From assembly GCF_900188205.1 (NCBI RefSeq), contig NZ_FZOH01000001.1, positions 406,359-470,358 of the forward strand: 64,000 bases of DNA. Direction: 5' to 3'. Every line of letters starts with the position of its first letter. The stretch's first letter is position 1. Under the pieces are notes generated by a model. It had not been told where the DNA came from. It was given only the letters and a program-made list of their open reading frames with translations, and made no database searches. This document shows, piece after piece, positions 25,788 to 35,548 of this stretch. The stretch is from Geodermatophilus saharensis. Its GTDB lineage: Bacteria; Actinomycetota; Actinomycetes; Mycobacteriales; Geodermatophilaceae. A program made the translations under genes and the position numbers.

Positions 25788-27350
25788 TCAGGCCGACCTG
25801 CTGTTGCGCCACGCGGCGGTGCTCCGGGTCGCCCAGCCCATCCGGGTCGCGGCCTGCCCGGCGAGGCTCCGGACCGCGGACGTGGCCGGGTTCCCACCGA
25901 CCTGGACGCCGATGCCGTGGGCGCCGTGCACCCCGTGGGGGTAGGGCGTCGAGGTCGTCTCGTCCTGCCACCGGCCGTCCGTGGTGCGGCAGCGAACCGT
26001 CAGCCGGTGGCGTCCCCGCGTGGCCTCCCAGGGCGCGGACCAGGGGCGCCAGGCATCCGGGCCGAGATCGACGCCCAGGGCGGCATCGGTCCAGGGACCG
26101 TCGTCGACCCGGAGCTGCACGCGGTCCACGCCCACGGTCGGCGCCCACGCGTAGCCGCGGACGGTGGTCCTGCCGGCCTCGACGCGGGAGTGGTCGGCTG
26201 GTGCGTCGATGCGGGAGGCCGGGTGCACCGGGTAGGTGCCGTCACGCCACCCGCGCCGTCCCCAGTACGACGGCGGCGGCTGCGCGGTGACGGTGATCCG
26301 CCGGAGCCACTTGAGGTTGCCGTCCTGACCGTGGCGGCCGGGGACGAGCAACCGGGCGGGGCTGCCGTGCTCCCGGGGCAGCGGCCGTCCGGCCATCCCG
26401 ACGGCCAGGAACGCCCGCCGGGCCACGTCGAGGGGCAGCACGTTGGTGTAGCCGTCGACCGCCTCGGCGACGACCCAGCCGTCCTCGCCGGTGTGGCCGG
26501 CGCGGTCGAGCAGCTCTCCGACGCCGAGGCCGGTCCAGCGCGCGCAGCCCATCCGGCGGCCGCCGACCGGGTTGTGCACGCACACCATCAGCAGGTCGCG
26601 CTCGTCCAGGGGCAGCGCCAGCAGCTCGTGCAGGGAGAGGGCCAGGACCTCCGCCACCTCGCCGTCCACGACCAGTCGCCAGGCGTCCACGTCGACCCTC
26701 GGTTCGGGCACGGTCACGTCGATGACGGGCAGCTCGCCGGGCTCGGCGAGCAGCGGTGCCAGCCCCGGCTGCCGGGCGGCAGCGTCGGCGGGCGGGCGCG
26801 GCAGCGGCCGGGCAGGCGGGGGCAGCGTGATCCGGTCGCGCAGGCCCGCGGCGCGGCGGCGGGCGCGCCGGTCGGCGGCGACCACCGCGCCCGCCGCGAC
26901 CGCCGCGGCGACCGGCACCACCGACGGGCGGACCCGCAGCGGCGCGACCGCGGTCGCGGCGACCAGGAGTCCGGCCGCGGCCGCGGCGGCGGTGTCCCGG
27001 GTCGACGCGTCGCCGCGGCGCAGGGCGAGGGAGCCGCCGAGGACGTGCGGGGCCGCGGCGGTGGCGGCGCCCAGCAGTGGCCGGCGACCGGCCAGCGCGC
27101 CACCGGCGGCCGCCGCGAGCCCGCCGGCACCGGCCGCCAGCACGGCCAGGCCCGGCTTGTCGGCCCGGCCGACGAGGGCGACCCCGCCGTCGACCAGCGC
27201 CGCGGGGGAGGCGTCGACCAGGCCGCGGGCCAGCCCCGACGACGGCGAGCGGCCGCGGCGCGTGGCCGAGGCGGTGATCTCGCCAGCAGCGGCCGCCAGC
27301 AGCCCGGCGAGCAGGCCGATTCGCGGGCGGGAGGTGCGCTGTGCGGTCAT
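25788..27350 (-). CDS. Membrane-anchored sulfite-oxidase-like molybdopterin protein
   Basis: A 520-residue protein. The N-terminal about 165 residues are Ala-rich with several hydrophobic helices. An oxidoreductase molybdopterin domain follows, with the Mo-ligand Cys in LLMVCVHNPVGGRRMGCARW, then REHGSPARLLVPGRHGQDGN and LKWLRRITV. A C-terminal Ig-like Mo-cofactor oxidoreductase dimerisation domain ends near PYPHGVHGAHGIGVQV. It probably oxidises a sulfur compound or similar outside the membrane; the substrate is unknown. The ATG 27350 has GAGGAG upstream. The last 30 residues after the dimerisation domain are atypical. Confidence 0.82.
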   Translation of the reverse strand: MTAQRTSRPRIGLLAGLLAAAAGEITASATRRGRSPSSGLARGLVDASPAALVDGGVALVGRADKPGLAVLAAGAGGLAAAAGGALAGRRPLLGAATAAAPHVLGGSLALRRGDASTRDTAAAAAAGLLVAATAVAPLRVRPSVVPVAAAVAAGAVVAADRRARRRAAGLRDRITLPPPARPLPRPPADAAARQPGLAPLLAEPGELPVIDVTVPEPRVDVDAWRLVVDGEVAEVLALSLHELLALPLDERDLLMVCVHNPVGGRRMGCARWTGLGVGELLDRAGHTGEDGWVVAEAVDGYTNVLPLDVARRAFLAVGMAGRPLPREHGSPARLLVPGRHGQDGNLKWLRRITVTAQPPPSYWGRRGWRDGTYPVHPASRIDAPADHSRVEAGRTTVRGYAWAPTVGVDRVQLRVDDGPWTDAALGVDLGPDAWRPWSAPWEATRGRHRLTVRCRTTDGRWQDETTSTPYPHGVHGAHGIGVQVGGNPATSAVRSLAGQAATRMGWATRSTAAWRNSRSA

Positions 27351-27635
27351 CGAGGGCTCCTCGGTCGGGGTGATCGGTGCCTCCTCGGGCGGGCCGGGGC
27401 CGACGCTAGGGACACGGAGGACGCGTCACGCCGGCGAAACCGCCGGGATCACCGACTCGCGACGGCCGGGTCCGGCCCGGCCCGCGCCCACCGGCGAGGT
27501 GTGACGGAGGGGTCCGGTCCCGCTCGGCAGCTCGTGCCCGCCGCGACACGCCGGGCGCGTGGCCGGTGTGACGTCCGGTGCGCGGTGCCGCCGCCTCCGG
27601 TTCCCCCCTGGCGCGCAGCGTGTTGACTGGGAGCC

Positions 27636-30600
27636 GTGGGTGCACCGAGCGCAGTGGCCGAGCGGACCGGACGGGGAGATCGTCCCGGGGGCCGGCCGTC
27701 GGGTGGCCGGGGACGGCTCCCGCGGCTGGAGCTCGGGCTGCTGGCCACGGCGCTGGTCGCGCTGATCTGCGCGGCGCTGATGCCGCTGGCGCCGGTGTCG
27801 GTCAGCACCCCGACGGTCTCCTGGCCGCAGGACCCGGCCGCCCCGGTCTCCACCGAGCTGCAGCTCACCGCCCAGCGGCCGGCCGCCCTCGACGTCCGCT
27901 TCAGCTGCGCGGCGCTGACCGCCGCCCGCGGCGCCGGTGACGGTGTCCTGCTGAGCACCGTGGTCCCCGGCCGGCTCGCCGAGGCCGAGGGCCTGCAGGT
28001 CCGCCTCGCCGCCGACGACACGCTGTCGGTCGTCAGCAACGGCACGGAGGTGTACCGCGGCGCCGTCGCGGGCGGGGACTGCGCCTACCGCCTGCGGATG
28101 GACCCCGGCGCGACCCGGCTGTCGGTCGACGGGCAGGCGCTGGCCGAGACCGGCGGCGCGCTGCCCGACGTCGACCTGCTGGCCACCTCCGTCACCGCGC
28201 TGCCCGGCGGCACCGCCGACGACCTCGGGGTGACCGTCGACGTCGACGACCAGTTCTCCACCAGCCCGACCCCGCTCAAGTGGGCGGTCGCCGCCGTCCT
28301 GCTGCTCGCCTCGCTGGCCTGCCTGGCGCTGCTCGCCGTGCGCGAGCGCCGGCGGCGCACCGGCGCGCGGGCGGCGGCCGGCCGTCGGTGGTGGCGGGCG
28401 GTGTCGGTGGTCGACCTCGCCGTGGCCGCCCTGCTGCTGCTGTGGCTGTTCATCGCCCCGCACACCGACGACGACGGCTACTACTCCGCGATGGCGCGCA
28501 ACGCCGTCGAGAACGGGTACGTCGGCAACTACTTCCAGCTGCTCAACCAGGGCTATCCGCCCTTCAGCTGGTTCTACCAGCTGCTCGGCTACTGGGACCT
28601 GCTCGGCTCCTCGCCGGTGGTGCTGCGGATCCCCTCACTGGTGGCGGGGCTGGTCACCTACGGCGCCGCGCGCGCGATCGTGGAGTCGGTCGGCATCCCG
28701 CCGGCGCGGACCGCGGTGGGCCGGCTGGTCCGCCACGGCGTCGTCGCCCTGGTGTTCCTCACCGCCTGGCTGCCCTACAGCATGGGTGTGCGGCCGGAGT
28801 CGATCTCGGCGGTGTTCGCCGTCCTGACGCTCGGCGCGGTCGTGGTGGCCCGGCGGCGGGGGAGCCTGGCCTGGTACGCCGCCGCGCTGCTCGTCGCCGG
28901 GATCGGGGTGACCTGCCACCCGACCGGCATCGTCGCGCTGGCCCCGTGGCTGCTGAGCATCCCGGCGATGTGGCCGCTGGTCCGCTCCACGAGCCCCTGG
29001 CGGACGCTGGCCGTCGCCGCGGGCGTGGTGGCCCCGGCCGCCCTCGCGGCGGTGCCCGGCTTCCTCGACGGCTCGCTGCGCGACTTCACCTACTCCCAGG
29101 AGATCTACGCGCGGCTGTGGCCCCAGGAGAGCTGGTACCGCGAGTGGCTGCGCTGGTCGTTCCTCCTGGGCGACGGGCCGATGGGCTCCTACGCGAAGCG
29201 GGCCACCGTCCTCGTCGCGATGGTCGCCTTCCTCTGGTTCGCCGTGCTCCAGCTCTCCGCCGGCGGCCGTGCCCGGCGCGCGTTCCCGCCGCTGGTCGCG
29301 CTCACCGGCTGGTCGTTCGGCCTCTCGCTGCTGCTGTTGTGGCTGACCCCGAGCAAGTGGACCCACCACTTCGGCGCGCTGGCCGGGATGACCACCGTGT
29401 TCGTGGCCTGCGCGCTCCTCCAGGGCGCGCGCACGGTCGTGGCCGCGCAGCGTGGCCGGCGCAGCCTCGCGCCGGCCACCGTGCTGGCCGGGATCTCGCT
29501 GGTGCTCGTGTTCGCGCTGGCCATGCACGGGCCCAACAGCTGGGCGTACTCGTGGCTGCTGGGCATGCCGCACCGGCTGGTGCCGCCCTTCGCCGGGCCG
29601 GTGGCCTTCGACAGCCCGGCCGTCTGGCTCGTGGTCGTCGCCGTCGTCGGCGGCCTCGTGTGGTGGCGGCTGCCGCGCCGGCGGCGCAGCTGGGGCCGGG
29701 TGACGGCGCTGGCCTTCCCCGCGGCCGTGATGGTCTTCCTCGCCGTCACCCTGGCCTACCTGGTCGGCAGCTTCTCGCTGGCGACCGTGCGGACGTGGGA
29801 CACCTACTCGCCGCAGGCCGACGCGCTGCAGGACCCGCTGGCCCGCGAGGGCGGCGCGCAGCACGCCATCCGCGCCGCCGACCCGCGGACGGCGACCGTG
29901 CTGCCGCTGCAGGAGGGGTCCGCGGCCACCGTGGCCGGGTTCACCGAGCAGGGCGGGTACCTGCCGTCGGCGCCGCCCACCGACACCGCCGACGACGGGC
30001 CGACGGTGTGGGGGAGCTACCCGGGGCCGGGGGCGGAGGCGAACACCGGGGAGCTGACCACCGGCTGGTACGCCCTGCCCGACGCCGCGCCCGACCTGCG
30101 GCTGCTGGTGGAGGCCTCCGGCCGGCCGGGCGGGGGCAACTCGCTCGCCGCCGAGTACGGGGAGCTCACCGGCGACGGCGGTGTCGCCGCGCTGGGCTCG
30201 CAGGTCCTCGACGACGGCGCCGACTCCCCGTTCTGGCGGCAGCTGACCCTGGTGCCCAGCCCCGGCGCCGACGTCGTCCGGCTGGTCGCGGTCGACCGCA
30301 CCGACGGCCCCGGCGGCTGGCTGGCGCTCACCGCGCCGGTGCAGGCGCAGATGCGGCCGCTGACCGAGGTGGTCGGCGACGGCGACGTCACCGCGGTGGC
30401 CTGGCAGATGGCCTTCCAGTTCCCCGCCGCCGACCTCCCGGTCACCGTGTACGGGATCACCGAGCCCGTCGACTGGGTGTTCGCCTGGGGCGAGGGCCCG
30501 CTCGGCGGCCTCGACGACGCCGCCTTCGCCCGGCAGCGGGCCGGGCTGTGGCACCCCACGGTCCGCTCGTCGACGCTCACCCAGCTGGCCACCGACGTCC

Positions 30601-30716
30601 CCGGCCAGCCGGACCTGCGGACCTTCACCGCCTACCAGGTGCGCAACCCCTACGCCGACGCCGCCTACGACCTCGAGCGCGGCCGCACCGCGGTGTGGGG
30701 CTGGCAGGCGCCCTGA
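27636..30716 (+). CDS. emb: Arabinosyltransferase of the Emb family
   Basis: Membrane GT53-type arabinofuranosyltransferase that extends the arabinan of arabinogalactan or lipoarabinomannan from decaprenyl-phospho-arabinose. The 1026 residues have a first hydrophobic helix and an external beta domain (about 40-210), then the multi-helix core. After the second helix come the acidic catalytic motif PHTDDDGYYSAMARNAVENG and the NQGYPPFSWFY loop. About 12 helices follow, and a large extracellular C-terminal carbohydrate-binding domain from about 735 (TYSPQADALQDP...). Only one Emb paralogue is in this window, against three adjacent in M. tuberculosis. GTG 27636 lies 7 bases after TTGACT, possibly leaderless. 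Confidence 0.9.
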   Translation: MGAPSAVAERTGRGDRPGGRPSGGRGRLPRLELGLLATALVALICAALMPLAPVSVSTPTVSWPQDPAAPVSTELQLTAQRPAALDVRFSCAALTAARGAGDGVLLSTVVPGRLAEAEGLQVRLAADDTLSVVSNGTEVYRGAVAGGDCAYRLRMDPGATRLSVDGQALAETGGALPDVDLLATSVTALPGGTADDLGVTVDVDDQFSTSPTPLKWAVAAVLLLASLACLALLAVRERRRRTGARAAAGRRWWRAVSVVDLAVAALLLLWLFIAPHTDDDGYYSAMARNAVENGYVGNYFQLLNQGYPPFSWFYQLLGYWDLLGSSPVVLRIPSLVAGLVTYGAARAIVESVGIPPARTAVGRLVRHGVVALVFLTAWLPYSMGVRPESISAVFAVLTLGAVVVARRRGSLAWYAAALLVAGIGVTCHPTGIVALAPWLLSIPAMWPLVRSTSPWRTLAVAAGVVAPAALAAVPGFLDGSLRDFTYSQEIYARLWPQESWYREWLRWSFLLGDGPMGSYAKRATVLVAMVAFLWFAVLQLSAGGRARRAFPPLVALTGWSFGLSLLLLWLTPSKWTHHFGALAGMTTVFVACALLQGARTVVAAQRGRRSLAPATVLAGISLVLVFALAMHGPNSWAYSWLLGMPHRLVPPFAGPVAFDSPAVWLVVVAVVGGLVWWRLPRRRRSWGRVTALAFPAAVMVFLAVTLAYLVGSFSLATVRTWDTYSPQADALQDPLAREGGAQHAIRAADPRTATVLPLQEGSAATVAGFTEQGGYLPSAPPTDTADDGPTVWGSYPGPGAEANTGELTTGWYALPDAAPDLRLLVEASGRPGGGNSLAAEYGELTGDGGVAALGSQVLDDGADSPFWRQLTLVPSPGADVVRLVAVDRTDGPGGWLALTAPVQAQMRPLTEVVGDGDVTAVAWQMAFQFPAADLPVTVYGITEPVDWVFAWGEGPLGGLDDAAFARQRAGLWHPTVRSSTLTQLATDVPGQPDLRTFTAYQVRNPYADAAYDLERGRTAVWGWQAP

Positions 30717-30731
30717 CCGCGCGGGCGGGCG

Positions 30732-31553
30732 TCAGTCGAGCAGGCGGGTGACCGCCGCGAGCCGGGAGTCGCCGGCCATCGACGCCAGCCACGCCGACCA
30801 GCCCGGCCGCTCGCGCACCGCCGTCAGCGCCGCGCGGGCGGCGGCCCGGTCGCCGCGGCGGGAGGCGGCGAGCGCGGCGTAGAGGTCTCGCGCGCCCTCG
30901 GGGGCGAACAGCGCGAGGGTCTCGTAGTCGCGCTCGTCGTAGGCGCGCTGCAGGTTGCGCAGCATCCGCAGCTGCGCCACCGGGTCGCCGGAGTCGTCGA
31001 CCCGCAGGTCCATCCGCACGCCGTCGTCCTCCTCCGACGCCGGCTGCCCGCTGACCACCAGCAGCGCCGCCGACTGCCGGCCGCGCAGGTCCCCGCCGGC
31101 GTCCTGGCCGGCGGTCAGCGCGGCGAGCAGCCGGTCGGCCAGCCCGCCGCCGCCGGCCCGGTAGGCCTCGGCCATCGCCGGCAGCACGTCCGGCGAGGTG
31201 AGCATGTTGCCCTGCACGCTCCACCCCTCGCCGAGCAGGTGACCGCTGACCGGGAACGAGCCGGGCCCGGTGTCGGCGGCGACGGCGCCGTCGGGCGCGA
31301 GGACGGCGATCTGCCGGTCGACGTCCTCGGCGGCGTGCGCGGCCCGGCGCACCAGGACCTCCGGCGCCGTTCCCTCCGCCAGCCCGCCCAGCAGCACCGA
31401 CCCCAGCCCGCGCGGGCTGCGGGCCTGCACCGCGACGACCCCGACGCCGGGCCGGGCGCTGGGCACCGCCCGGCCGACGGCGAGGATGCAGGAGGAGACC
31501 GCGATGCCCATCTCCCCGGTGTCCGGGTCGCGGGCGACGACCGAGAACGTCAC
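30732..31553 (-). CDS. DUF1028 (Ntn-hydrolase-like) protein
   Basis: The 273-residue protein starts TFSVVARDPDTGEMGIAVSS, the hallmark DUF1028 N-terminus, continues PGVGVVAVQARSPRGLGSVL and SVQGNMLTSPDVLPAM, and ends in a TPR-like helical region (LRNLQRAYDERDYETLALFA to SAWLASMAGDSRL). The family has an Ntn-hydrolase fold and no settled reaction. GTG at 31553. It follows the CoA-transferase pair by 13 bases on the same strand, so all three are likely one operon. The C-terminal extension resembles peptidoglycan-associated variants; that link is weak. Confidence 0.85.
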   Translation of the reverse strand: MTFSVVARDPDTGEMGIAVSSCILAVGRAVPSARPGVGVVAVQARSPRGLGSVLLGGLAEGTAPEVLVRRAAHAAEDVDRQIAVLAPDGAVAADTGPGSFPVSGHLLGEGWSVQGNMLTSPDVLPAMAEAYRAGGGGLADRLLAALTAGQDAGGDLRGRQSAALLVVSGQPASEEDDGVRMDLRVDDSGDPVAQLRMLRNLQRAYDERDYETLALFAPEGARDLYAALAASRRGDRAAARAALTAVRERPGWSAWLASMAGDSRLAAVTRLLD

Positions 31554-31566
31554 CGGGGGCCAGGGC

Positions 31567-32235
31567 TCAGACGGTCGCCGGCAGGGTCATGGTCGGGACG
31601 TCGCCGGGGACGGTCAGCGGGGCGCCGGTCTTCGCGACCACCTCGTCGGGGGTGACGCCGGGGGCGACCTCGCGCAGCACGAACCCGTCCACGGTGACGT
31701 CGACGACGGCGAGGTCGGTGACCACCCGGTCGACGCAGGCCTTGCCGGTCAGCGGCAGCGAGCACTCCTCGACCAGCTTCGGCGACCCGTCGCGGGCCAC
31801 GTGCTCCATCATGATCACCACGCGCCGGGCGCCGTGGACGAGGTCCATCGCGCCGCCCATGCCGTTGACCATCTTCCCGGGGATGAGCCAGTTGGCGAGG
31901 TCGCCGCGGGGGTTGACCTGCATGGCGCCGAGGATGGCCAGGTCCAGGTGCTTGCCGCGGATCATGGCGAAGCTGGTGGCGGAGTCGAAGAAGCTCGCGC
32001 CGGGCAGGATCGTCACGGTCTCCTTGCCGGCGTTGATGAGGTCGGGGTCCTCCTCGCCCTCCACCGGGTAGGGGCCGACGCCGAGGACACCGTTCTCCGA
32101 GTGCAGCACCACGTGCACGCCGTCGGGGACGAAGTTCGGCACCAGCGTGGGCATACCGATGCCGAGGTTGACGTAGGCGCCGTCCTCGAGCTCCTGGGCG
32201 ACGCGGGCGGCGAGCTGGTCGCGGGTCAGGGTCAT
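31567..32235 (-). CDS. scoB: 3-oxoacid CoA-transferase subunit B
   Basis: Beta chain of a succinyl-CoA:3-ketoacid or 3-oxoadipate CoA-transferase, 222 residues. [16 protein letters not shown] is the family N-terminus; [11 protein letters not shown] contains the catalytic Glu that forms the glutamyl-CoA intermediate; [19 protein letters not shown] and [17 protein letters not shown] complete the core. ATG 32235 overlaps the stop of subunit A (ATGA). Sequence alone does not separate acetoacetate from oxoadipate use. No aromatic-degradation genes are nearby, which favours ketone-body-type metabolism. Confidence 0.93.
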   Translation of the reverse strand: MTLTRDQLAARVAQELEDGAYVNLGIGMPTLVPNFVPDGVHVVLHSENGVLGVGPYPVEGEEDPDLINAGKETVTILPGASFFDSATSFAMIRGKHLDLAILGAMQVNPRGDLANWLIPGKMVNGMGGAMDLVHGARRVVIMMEHVARDGSPKLVEECSLPLTGKACVDRVVTDLAVVDVTVDGFVLREVAPGVTPDEVVAKTGAPLTVPGDVPTMTLPATV

Positions 32236-33050
32236 CGGTTCTCCTCCGTCGCCTCTTCGCCACCGGCCGCCAGCGGGGCGGCGGACTGCTCGGCAGTGGT
32301 CGGGCGTGGGCGGGTGGTGCGCCGCTCGATCCTCTTGCCCTCCGGGCCGACGAGGACGACCCGGTCGACGAAGACGCCGGGCAGGTGGACGTGCTCGGGG
32401 CGGATCTCCCCGGGCTCGACGAGCTCCTCGACCTCGGCGATCGTGATCCGCCCGGCCGTGCCGGCCAGCGGGTTGAAGTTCATCGCCGACTCGTGGAAGA
32501 CCAGGTTGCCGTGCCGGTCGCCGACGGCGGCCCGGACCAGGGCGAAGTCGGCGGTCAGCGCGGTCTCCAGCACGTACTCGACGCCGTCGAAGACCCGCGT
32601 CTCCTTCGGCGCGCTGGTCTCCACCACGGTGCCCTCGGCGTCGTAGCGCACCGGGATGCCGCCGTCGGCGACCATCGTGCCGACGCCGGTGGGGGTGTAG
32701 AAGGCGGGGATGCCGGCGCCCCCGGCGCGCAGCCGCTCGGCCAGCGTGCCCTGCGGGGTCAGCTCGACCTCCAGCTCACCGGAGAGGTACAGCCGCGCGA
32801 GCTCCTTGTTGCCGCCGACGAACGAGCTGATCGTGCGGCGGATGCGGCCGGCGTAGAGCAGCACGCCGAGCGCCTGGTCGTCGACGCCGCAGTTGTTGGA
32901 GATCGTCGTCAGGTCGCGGGTGCCCTGCTCCAGCAGCGCGTCGATCAGCCGGATCGGCACGCCGCACAGGCCGAACCCCCCGACGGCGAGGACGGCGCCG
33001 TCGGGGATGTCGGCCACCGCCTCGCGTGTGCTCGCGACGACCTTGTCCAT
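32232..33050 (-). CDS. scoA: 3-oxoacid CoA-transferase subunit A
   Basis: Alpha chain of the CoA-transferase, 272 residues: [20 protein letters not shown] with the CoA-binding glycine loop, [38 protein letters not shown] and [13 protein letters not shown] are standard. The C-terminal 35 residues ([13 protein letters not shown]...) are an extra low-complexity tail. ATG 33050 with a nearby purine run; it overlaps subunit B by four bases. It is the first gene of the scoA-scoB-DUF1028 unit. Confidence 0.93.
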   Translation of the reverse strand: MDKVVASTREAVADIPDGAVLAVGGFGLCGVPIRLIDALLEQGTRDLTTISNNCGVDDQALGVLLYAGRIRRTISSFVGGNKELARLYLSGELEVELTPQGTLAERLRAGGAGIPAFYTPTGVGTMVADGGIPVRYDAEGTVVETSAPKETRVFDGVEYVLETALTADFALVRAAVGDRHGNLVFHESAMNFNPLAGTAGRITIAEVEELVEPGEIRPEHVHLPGVFVDRVVLVGPEGKRIERRTTRPRPTTAEQSAAPLAAGGEEATEENR

Positions 33051-33108
33051 CAGGCGACCCCACCCATCAGCTGACCACCGTCTCCTCCGGCGCGGCCGGC
33101 CGGCTCCC

Positions 33109-33912
33109 TCAGGCGGGCCGGCCCAGCTCGCGGATGCCCTCGATCCGGACGCCGAGCGTAGCGGTGACCCGCTCGGCCTCCGCCCGCGCGCGCAGGGCCG
33201 TCGGGTCGGTGTGTCGGCACAGCACGAGGGAGGCGCCGGCGGCCAGCGGCGCCAGCAGCCAGACGACCGGTCCGGCCTCCGCGGCGGTCGGCTCGTCGAC
33301 CAGCAGCCGGTCCCCGGCGGCGACGCCCAGCCGCCCGGCGAGCTCGCCGGCGGCGTCGACCAGCCCGCCGAGGGTCAGCTCCAGGCCACCGGCGGTGAGG
33401 CCGGGGGAGGCCGGGTCCGGCGGCACGTACGGGGTGAAGACGTCGCTGCGCGCCCGCACCTCGACGGCGAAGTCGCGGGCCGGCCCGGCGTAGCCGGTCA
33501 TGCCCAGGCCGAGCGGGTGCAGCGAGAGGCCGAGCAGCTCGGGCAGGTCCTGCTCCTCCAGCGGCGCGAGCCGGTCCTGGGCGGCCAGGACGACGTCGGC
33601 GGCGTCGAGGCGGCCGTCGTCCTCGGCGGCGGTGTCGAGCACCGCGGCGCCGCAGCTCCAGACGCCGAGCAGCACCGCGGCGGTCTGCCAGTGCACCGGC
33701 AGCACGACCGCGACCGTGCTGCCCGGGCCGACGTCGAACTCGTCCTGCAGCAGGTCGGCGGTCTTGGCCACCCAGTTGGCCAGCGTCGTGGCCGACAGCT
33801 CGACCCGCTCGCCGGTCGCGTCGTCGTAGGAGGTGACCAGGGGAGCGGAGGCGTCGCGCCGCAGGGCGAGGTCCAGGAGGTCCGACGGGGTGGAGGGTCG
33901 CGTGGTGGGCAC
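33109..33912 (-). CDS. TIGR03089 family protein (truncated acyl-adenylate-forming-like)
   Basis: 267 residues resembling the N-terminal part of AMP-dependent acyl-CoA synthetases (ERVELSATTLANWVAKTADLL, GPGSTVAVVLPVHWQTAAVLLGVWSCGA, LLVDEPTAAEAGPVVWLLAPLAAGASLVL). It lacks the P-loop and C-terminal adenylation motifs, so adenylate formation is unlikely. This is the actinobacterial TIGR03089 family (Rv3268), which sits beside the cell-wall LCP gene in mycobacteria and also lies near it here. Function unknown. GTG 33912 was chosen because the open frame upstream runs into the divergent phosphatase gene. Confidence 0.82.
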   Translation of the reverse strand: MPTTRPSTPSDLLDLALRRDASAPLVTSYDDATGERVELSATTLANWVAKTADLLQDEFDVGPGSTVAVVLPVHWQTAAVLLGVWSCGAAVLDTAAEDDGRLDAADVVLAAQDRLAPLEEQDLPELLGLSLHPLGLGMTGYAGPARDFAVEVRARSDVFTPYVPPDPASPGLTAGGLELTLGGLVDAAGELAGRLGVAAGDRLLVDEPTAAEAGPVVWLLAPLAAGASLVLCRHTDPTALRARAEAERVTATLGVRIEGIRELGRPA

Positions 33913-33981
33913 GGGACGAGAGTGGCACTGTGACGAGACAGTCCGCCCCGCGCGTCGTGGGGCGGGGTGCTGCCCGCCGCC

Positions 33982-33987
33982 TACAGT
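33982..33987 (+). promoter_or_regulatory. -10 element TACAGT of the PAP2-ubiA operon (leaderless)
   Basis: TACAGT ends 9 bases before the ATG at 33997. The same hexamer precedes glf and wbbL. Confidence 0.5.
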
Positions 33988-33996
33988 CGGATCCCG

Positions 33997-34536
33997 ATGA
34001 CCGCGATCCCCATCGACAGCCTCGCCCGGCTGGACGCCTGGCTGCTGCGCGCGACCCGACGGCGGCTCGGCCACACCCCGGCCGTGCCCGTCGCCCAGAC
34101 CCTGTCCCACTTCGGTGAGCACGCCCTCGGCTGGCTCGCCATCGGCGGGCTCGGCTGGCTCTCCGGCCGGCGCCGCGACGAGTGGGCCGCCGGCGCCGCC
34201 GGCGTCCTCGCCGCGCACGCGGCCGGCGTCGTCGTCAAGCGCGTCGTGCGGCGGGAGCGGCCGGCGTTCGCCGACATCCCCGCCTTGGTCGGCACGCCGA
34301 GCACGCTGTCGTTCCCGTCGGCGCACAGCTGCTCGACCGCCGCGGCGGCCGTCGGGTACGCGCCGCTGGTCGGCCGTCCGGTCATGGGCGCGCTGCTCGG
34401 CAGCATGCTCGTCTCGCGCGTCCTCCTGGGCGTGCACTACCCGAGCGACGTCACCGCGGGCGCCCTCCTCGGGGGCCTCGCGGCTCGGGTCACCCGGACC
34501 CTGGTACGCCGCCTGACAGAGGAGACACGGGCGTGA
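33997..34536 (+). CDS. PAP2-type phosphatase, probable decaprenylphosphoryl-5-phosphoribose phosphatase
   Basis: Small membrane phosphatase, 179 residues, with the three PAP2 signatures: KRVVRRERP, PSAHSCSTAAA and SRVLLGVHYPSDVTAG. It sits directly upstream of ubiA (stop/start overlap GTGA), as Rv3807c does before Rv3806c. By that context it would remove the 5-phosphate from decaprenylphosphoryl-phosphoribose in the pathway to the arabinose donor DPA. ATG 33997 is preferred over an upstream in-frame start because of the TACAGT -10 placed for leaderless start. Confidence 0.87.
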   Translation: MTAIPIDSLARLDAWLLRATRRRLGHTPAVPVAQTLSHFGEHALGWLAIGGLGWLSGRRRDEWAAGAAGVLAAHAAGVVVKRVVRRERPAFADIPALVGTPSTLSFPSAHSCSTAAAAVGYAPLVGRPVMGALLGSMLVSRVLLGVHYPSDVTAGALLGGLAARVTRTLVRRLTEETRA

Positions 34537-35531
34537 GCACACCCTCCAGCACCGACTCGGTCCGCGCCGAGCAGAAGGTCCCCGGGCCTCCCGCGGCGTC
34601 CCCGCAGGCCGGGCGGGAGGAGACCGTCGAGCTGGCGCCACGGCTGCCCGGCTTCCGCGGCGGCCTCCCGTGGGGCATGGTGCGCGCGCTGCGCCCGCGC
34701 CAGTGGGTCAAGAACGGGCTCGTGCTCGCCTCGCCCCTGGCGGCCGGCCGCATCTTCGAGCCCGAGGTCCTCGGCCCCACGGTCATCGCCTTCGTGGTGT
34801 TCTGCCTGGCCTCGTCGGGCATCTACATCATCAACGACCTCCGGGACATCGAGGAGGACCGCCGCCACCCGCGCAAGCGGTTCCGGCCGATCCCCGCCGG
34901 CGTCGTGCCCATCCCGCTGGCGATCGTCATGGCCGCGGTGCTGCTGGTCGTCGCGCTCGGCGGCGCGGTGCTGCTGACCCGCTGGCAGCTCGCCGGCGTC
35001 GTGGGCAGCTACGTGGTCATCTCGATCTGCTACTCGTTCTTCCTCAAGAACCAGCCGGTCATCGACCTCGCCGTCGTCGCGTCGGGCTTCCTGCTGCGCG
35101 GCGTGGCCGGCGGTGTGGCCGCGGGCATCGAGCTGTCGCAGTGGTTCCTGCTGGTGGCGGCCTTCGGGTCGCTGTTCATGGTCGCGGGCAAGCGGTACTC
35201 GGAGCTGGTGGTCATGGGCGACGCCGCGGCCACCCGCCGCACGCTCAAGGCCTACTCCGCCAGCTACCTGCGCTTCGTCTGGAGCCTCTCGGCCGGCGTG
35301 GCCTGCACCGCCTACAGCCTCTGGGCCTTCGAGATGGGCGAGACCCAGGAGGGCATCCCCTGGTCCACGGTCTCGATCGCGCCGTTCGTCCTCGGGATCC
35401 TGCGGTACGCCGTCGACGTCGACAAGGGTGCCGCCGGCGCCCCCGAGGAGATCGTCCTCGGCGACAAGGTGCTGCTCGTCCTCGGGCTGTTCTGGGCCGT
35501 CCTCGTCGGCGTGGGGGTCTTCACCCGCTGA
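34533..35531 (+). CDS. ubiA: Decaprenyl-phosphate phosphoribosyltransferase (UbiA family)
   Basis: Transfers 5-phosphoribose from PRPP to decaprenyl phosphate, the committed step to decaprenyl-phospho-arabinose, the donor used by Emb. The 332-residue protein has a 50-residue polar N-terminus, then MVRALRPRQWVKNGLVLASPL and the prenyltransferase Asp motif NDLRDIEEDRRHPRKRFRPI (N-D-x-x-D). A second acidic region is MVAGKRYSELVVMGD, and nine hydrophobic helices follow the family pattern. The GTG at 34533 overlaps the phosphatase stop and has AGAGGAGA upstream. Closest known relative by motifs is Rv3806c. Confidence 0.93.
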   Translation: MSTPSSTDSVRAEQKVPGPPAASPQAGREETVELAPRLPGFRGGLPWGMVRALRPRQWVKNGLVLASPLAAGRIFEPEVLGPTVIAFVVFCLASSGIYIINDLRDIEEDRRHPRKRFRPIPAGVVPIPLAIVMAAVLLVVALGGAVLLTRWQLAGVVGSYVVISICYSFFLKNQPVIDLAVVASGFLLRGVAGGVAAGIELSQWFLLVAAFGSLFMVAGKRYSELVVMGDAAATRRTLKAYSASYLRFVWSLSAGVACTAYSLWAFEMGETQEGIPWSTVSIAPFVLGILRYAVDVDKGAAGAPEEIVLGDKVLLVLGLFWAVLVGVGVFTR

Positions 35532-35548
35532 CCCGCCCGGGTCCCTCG

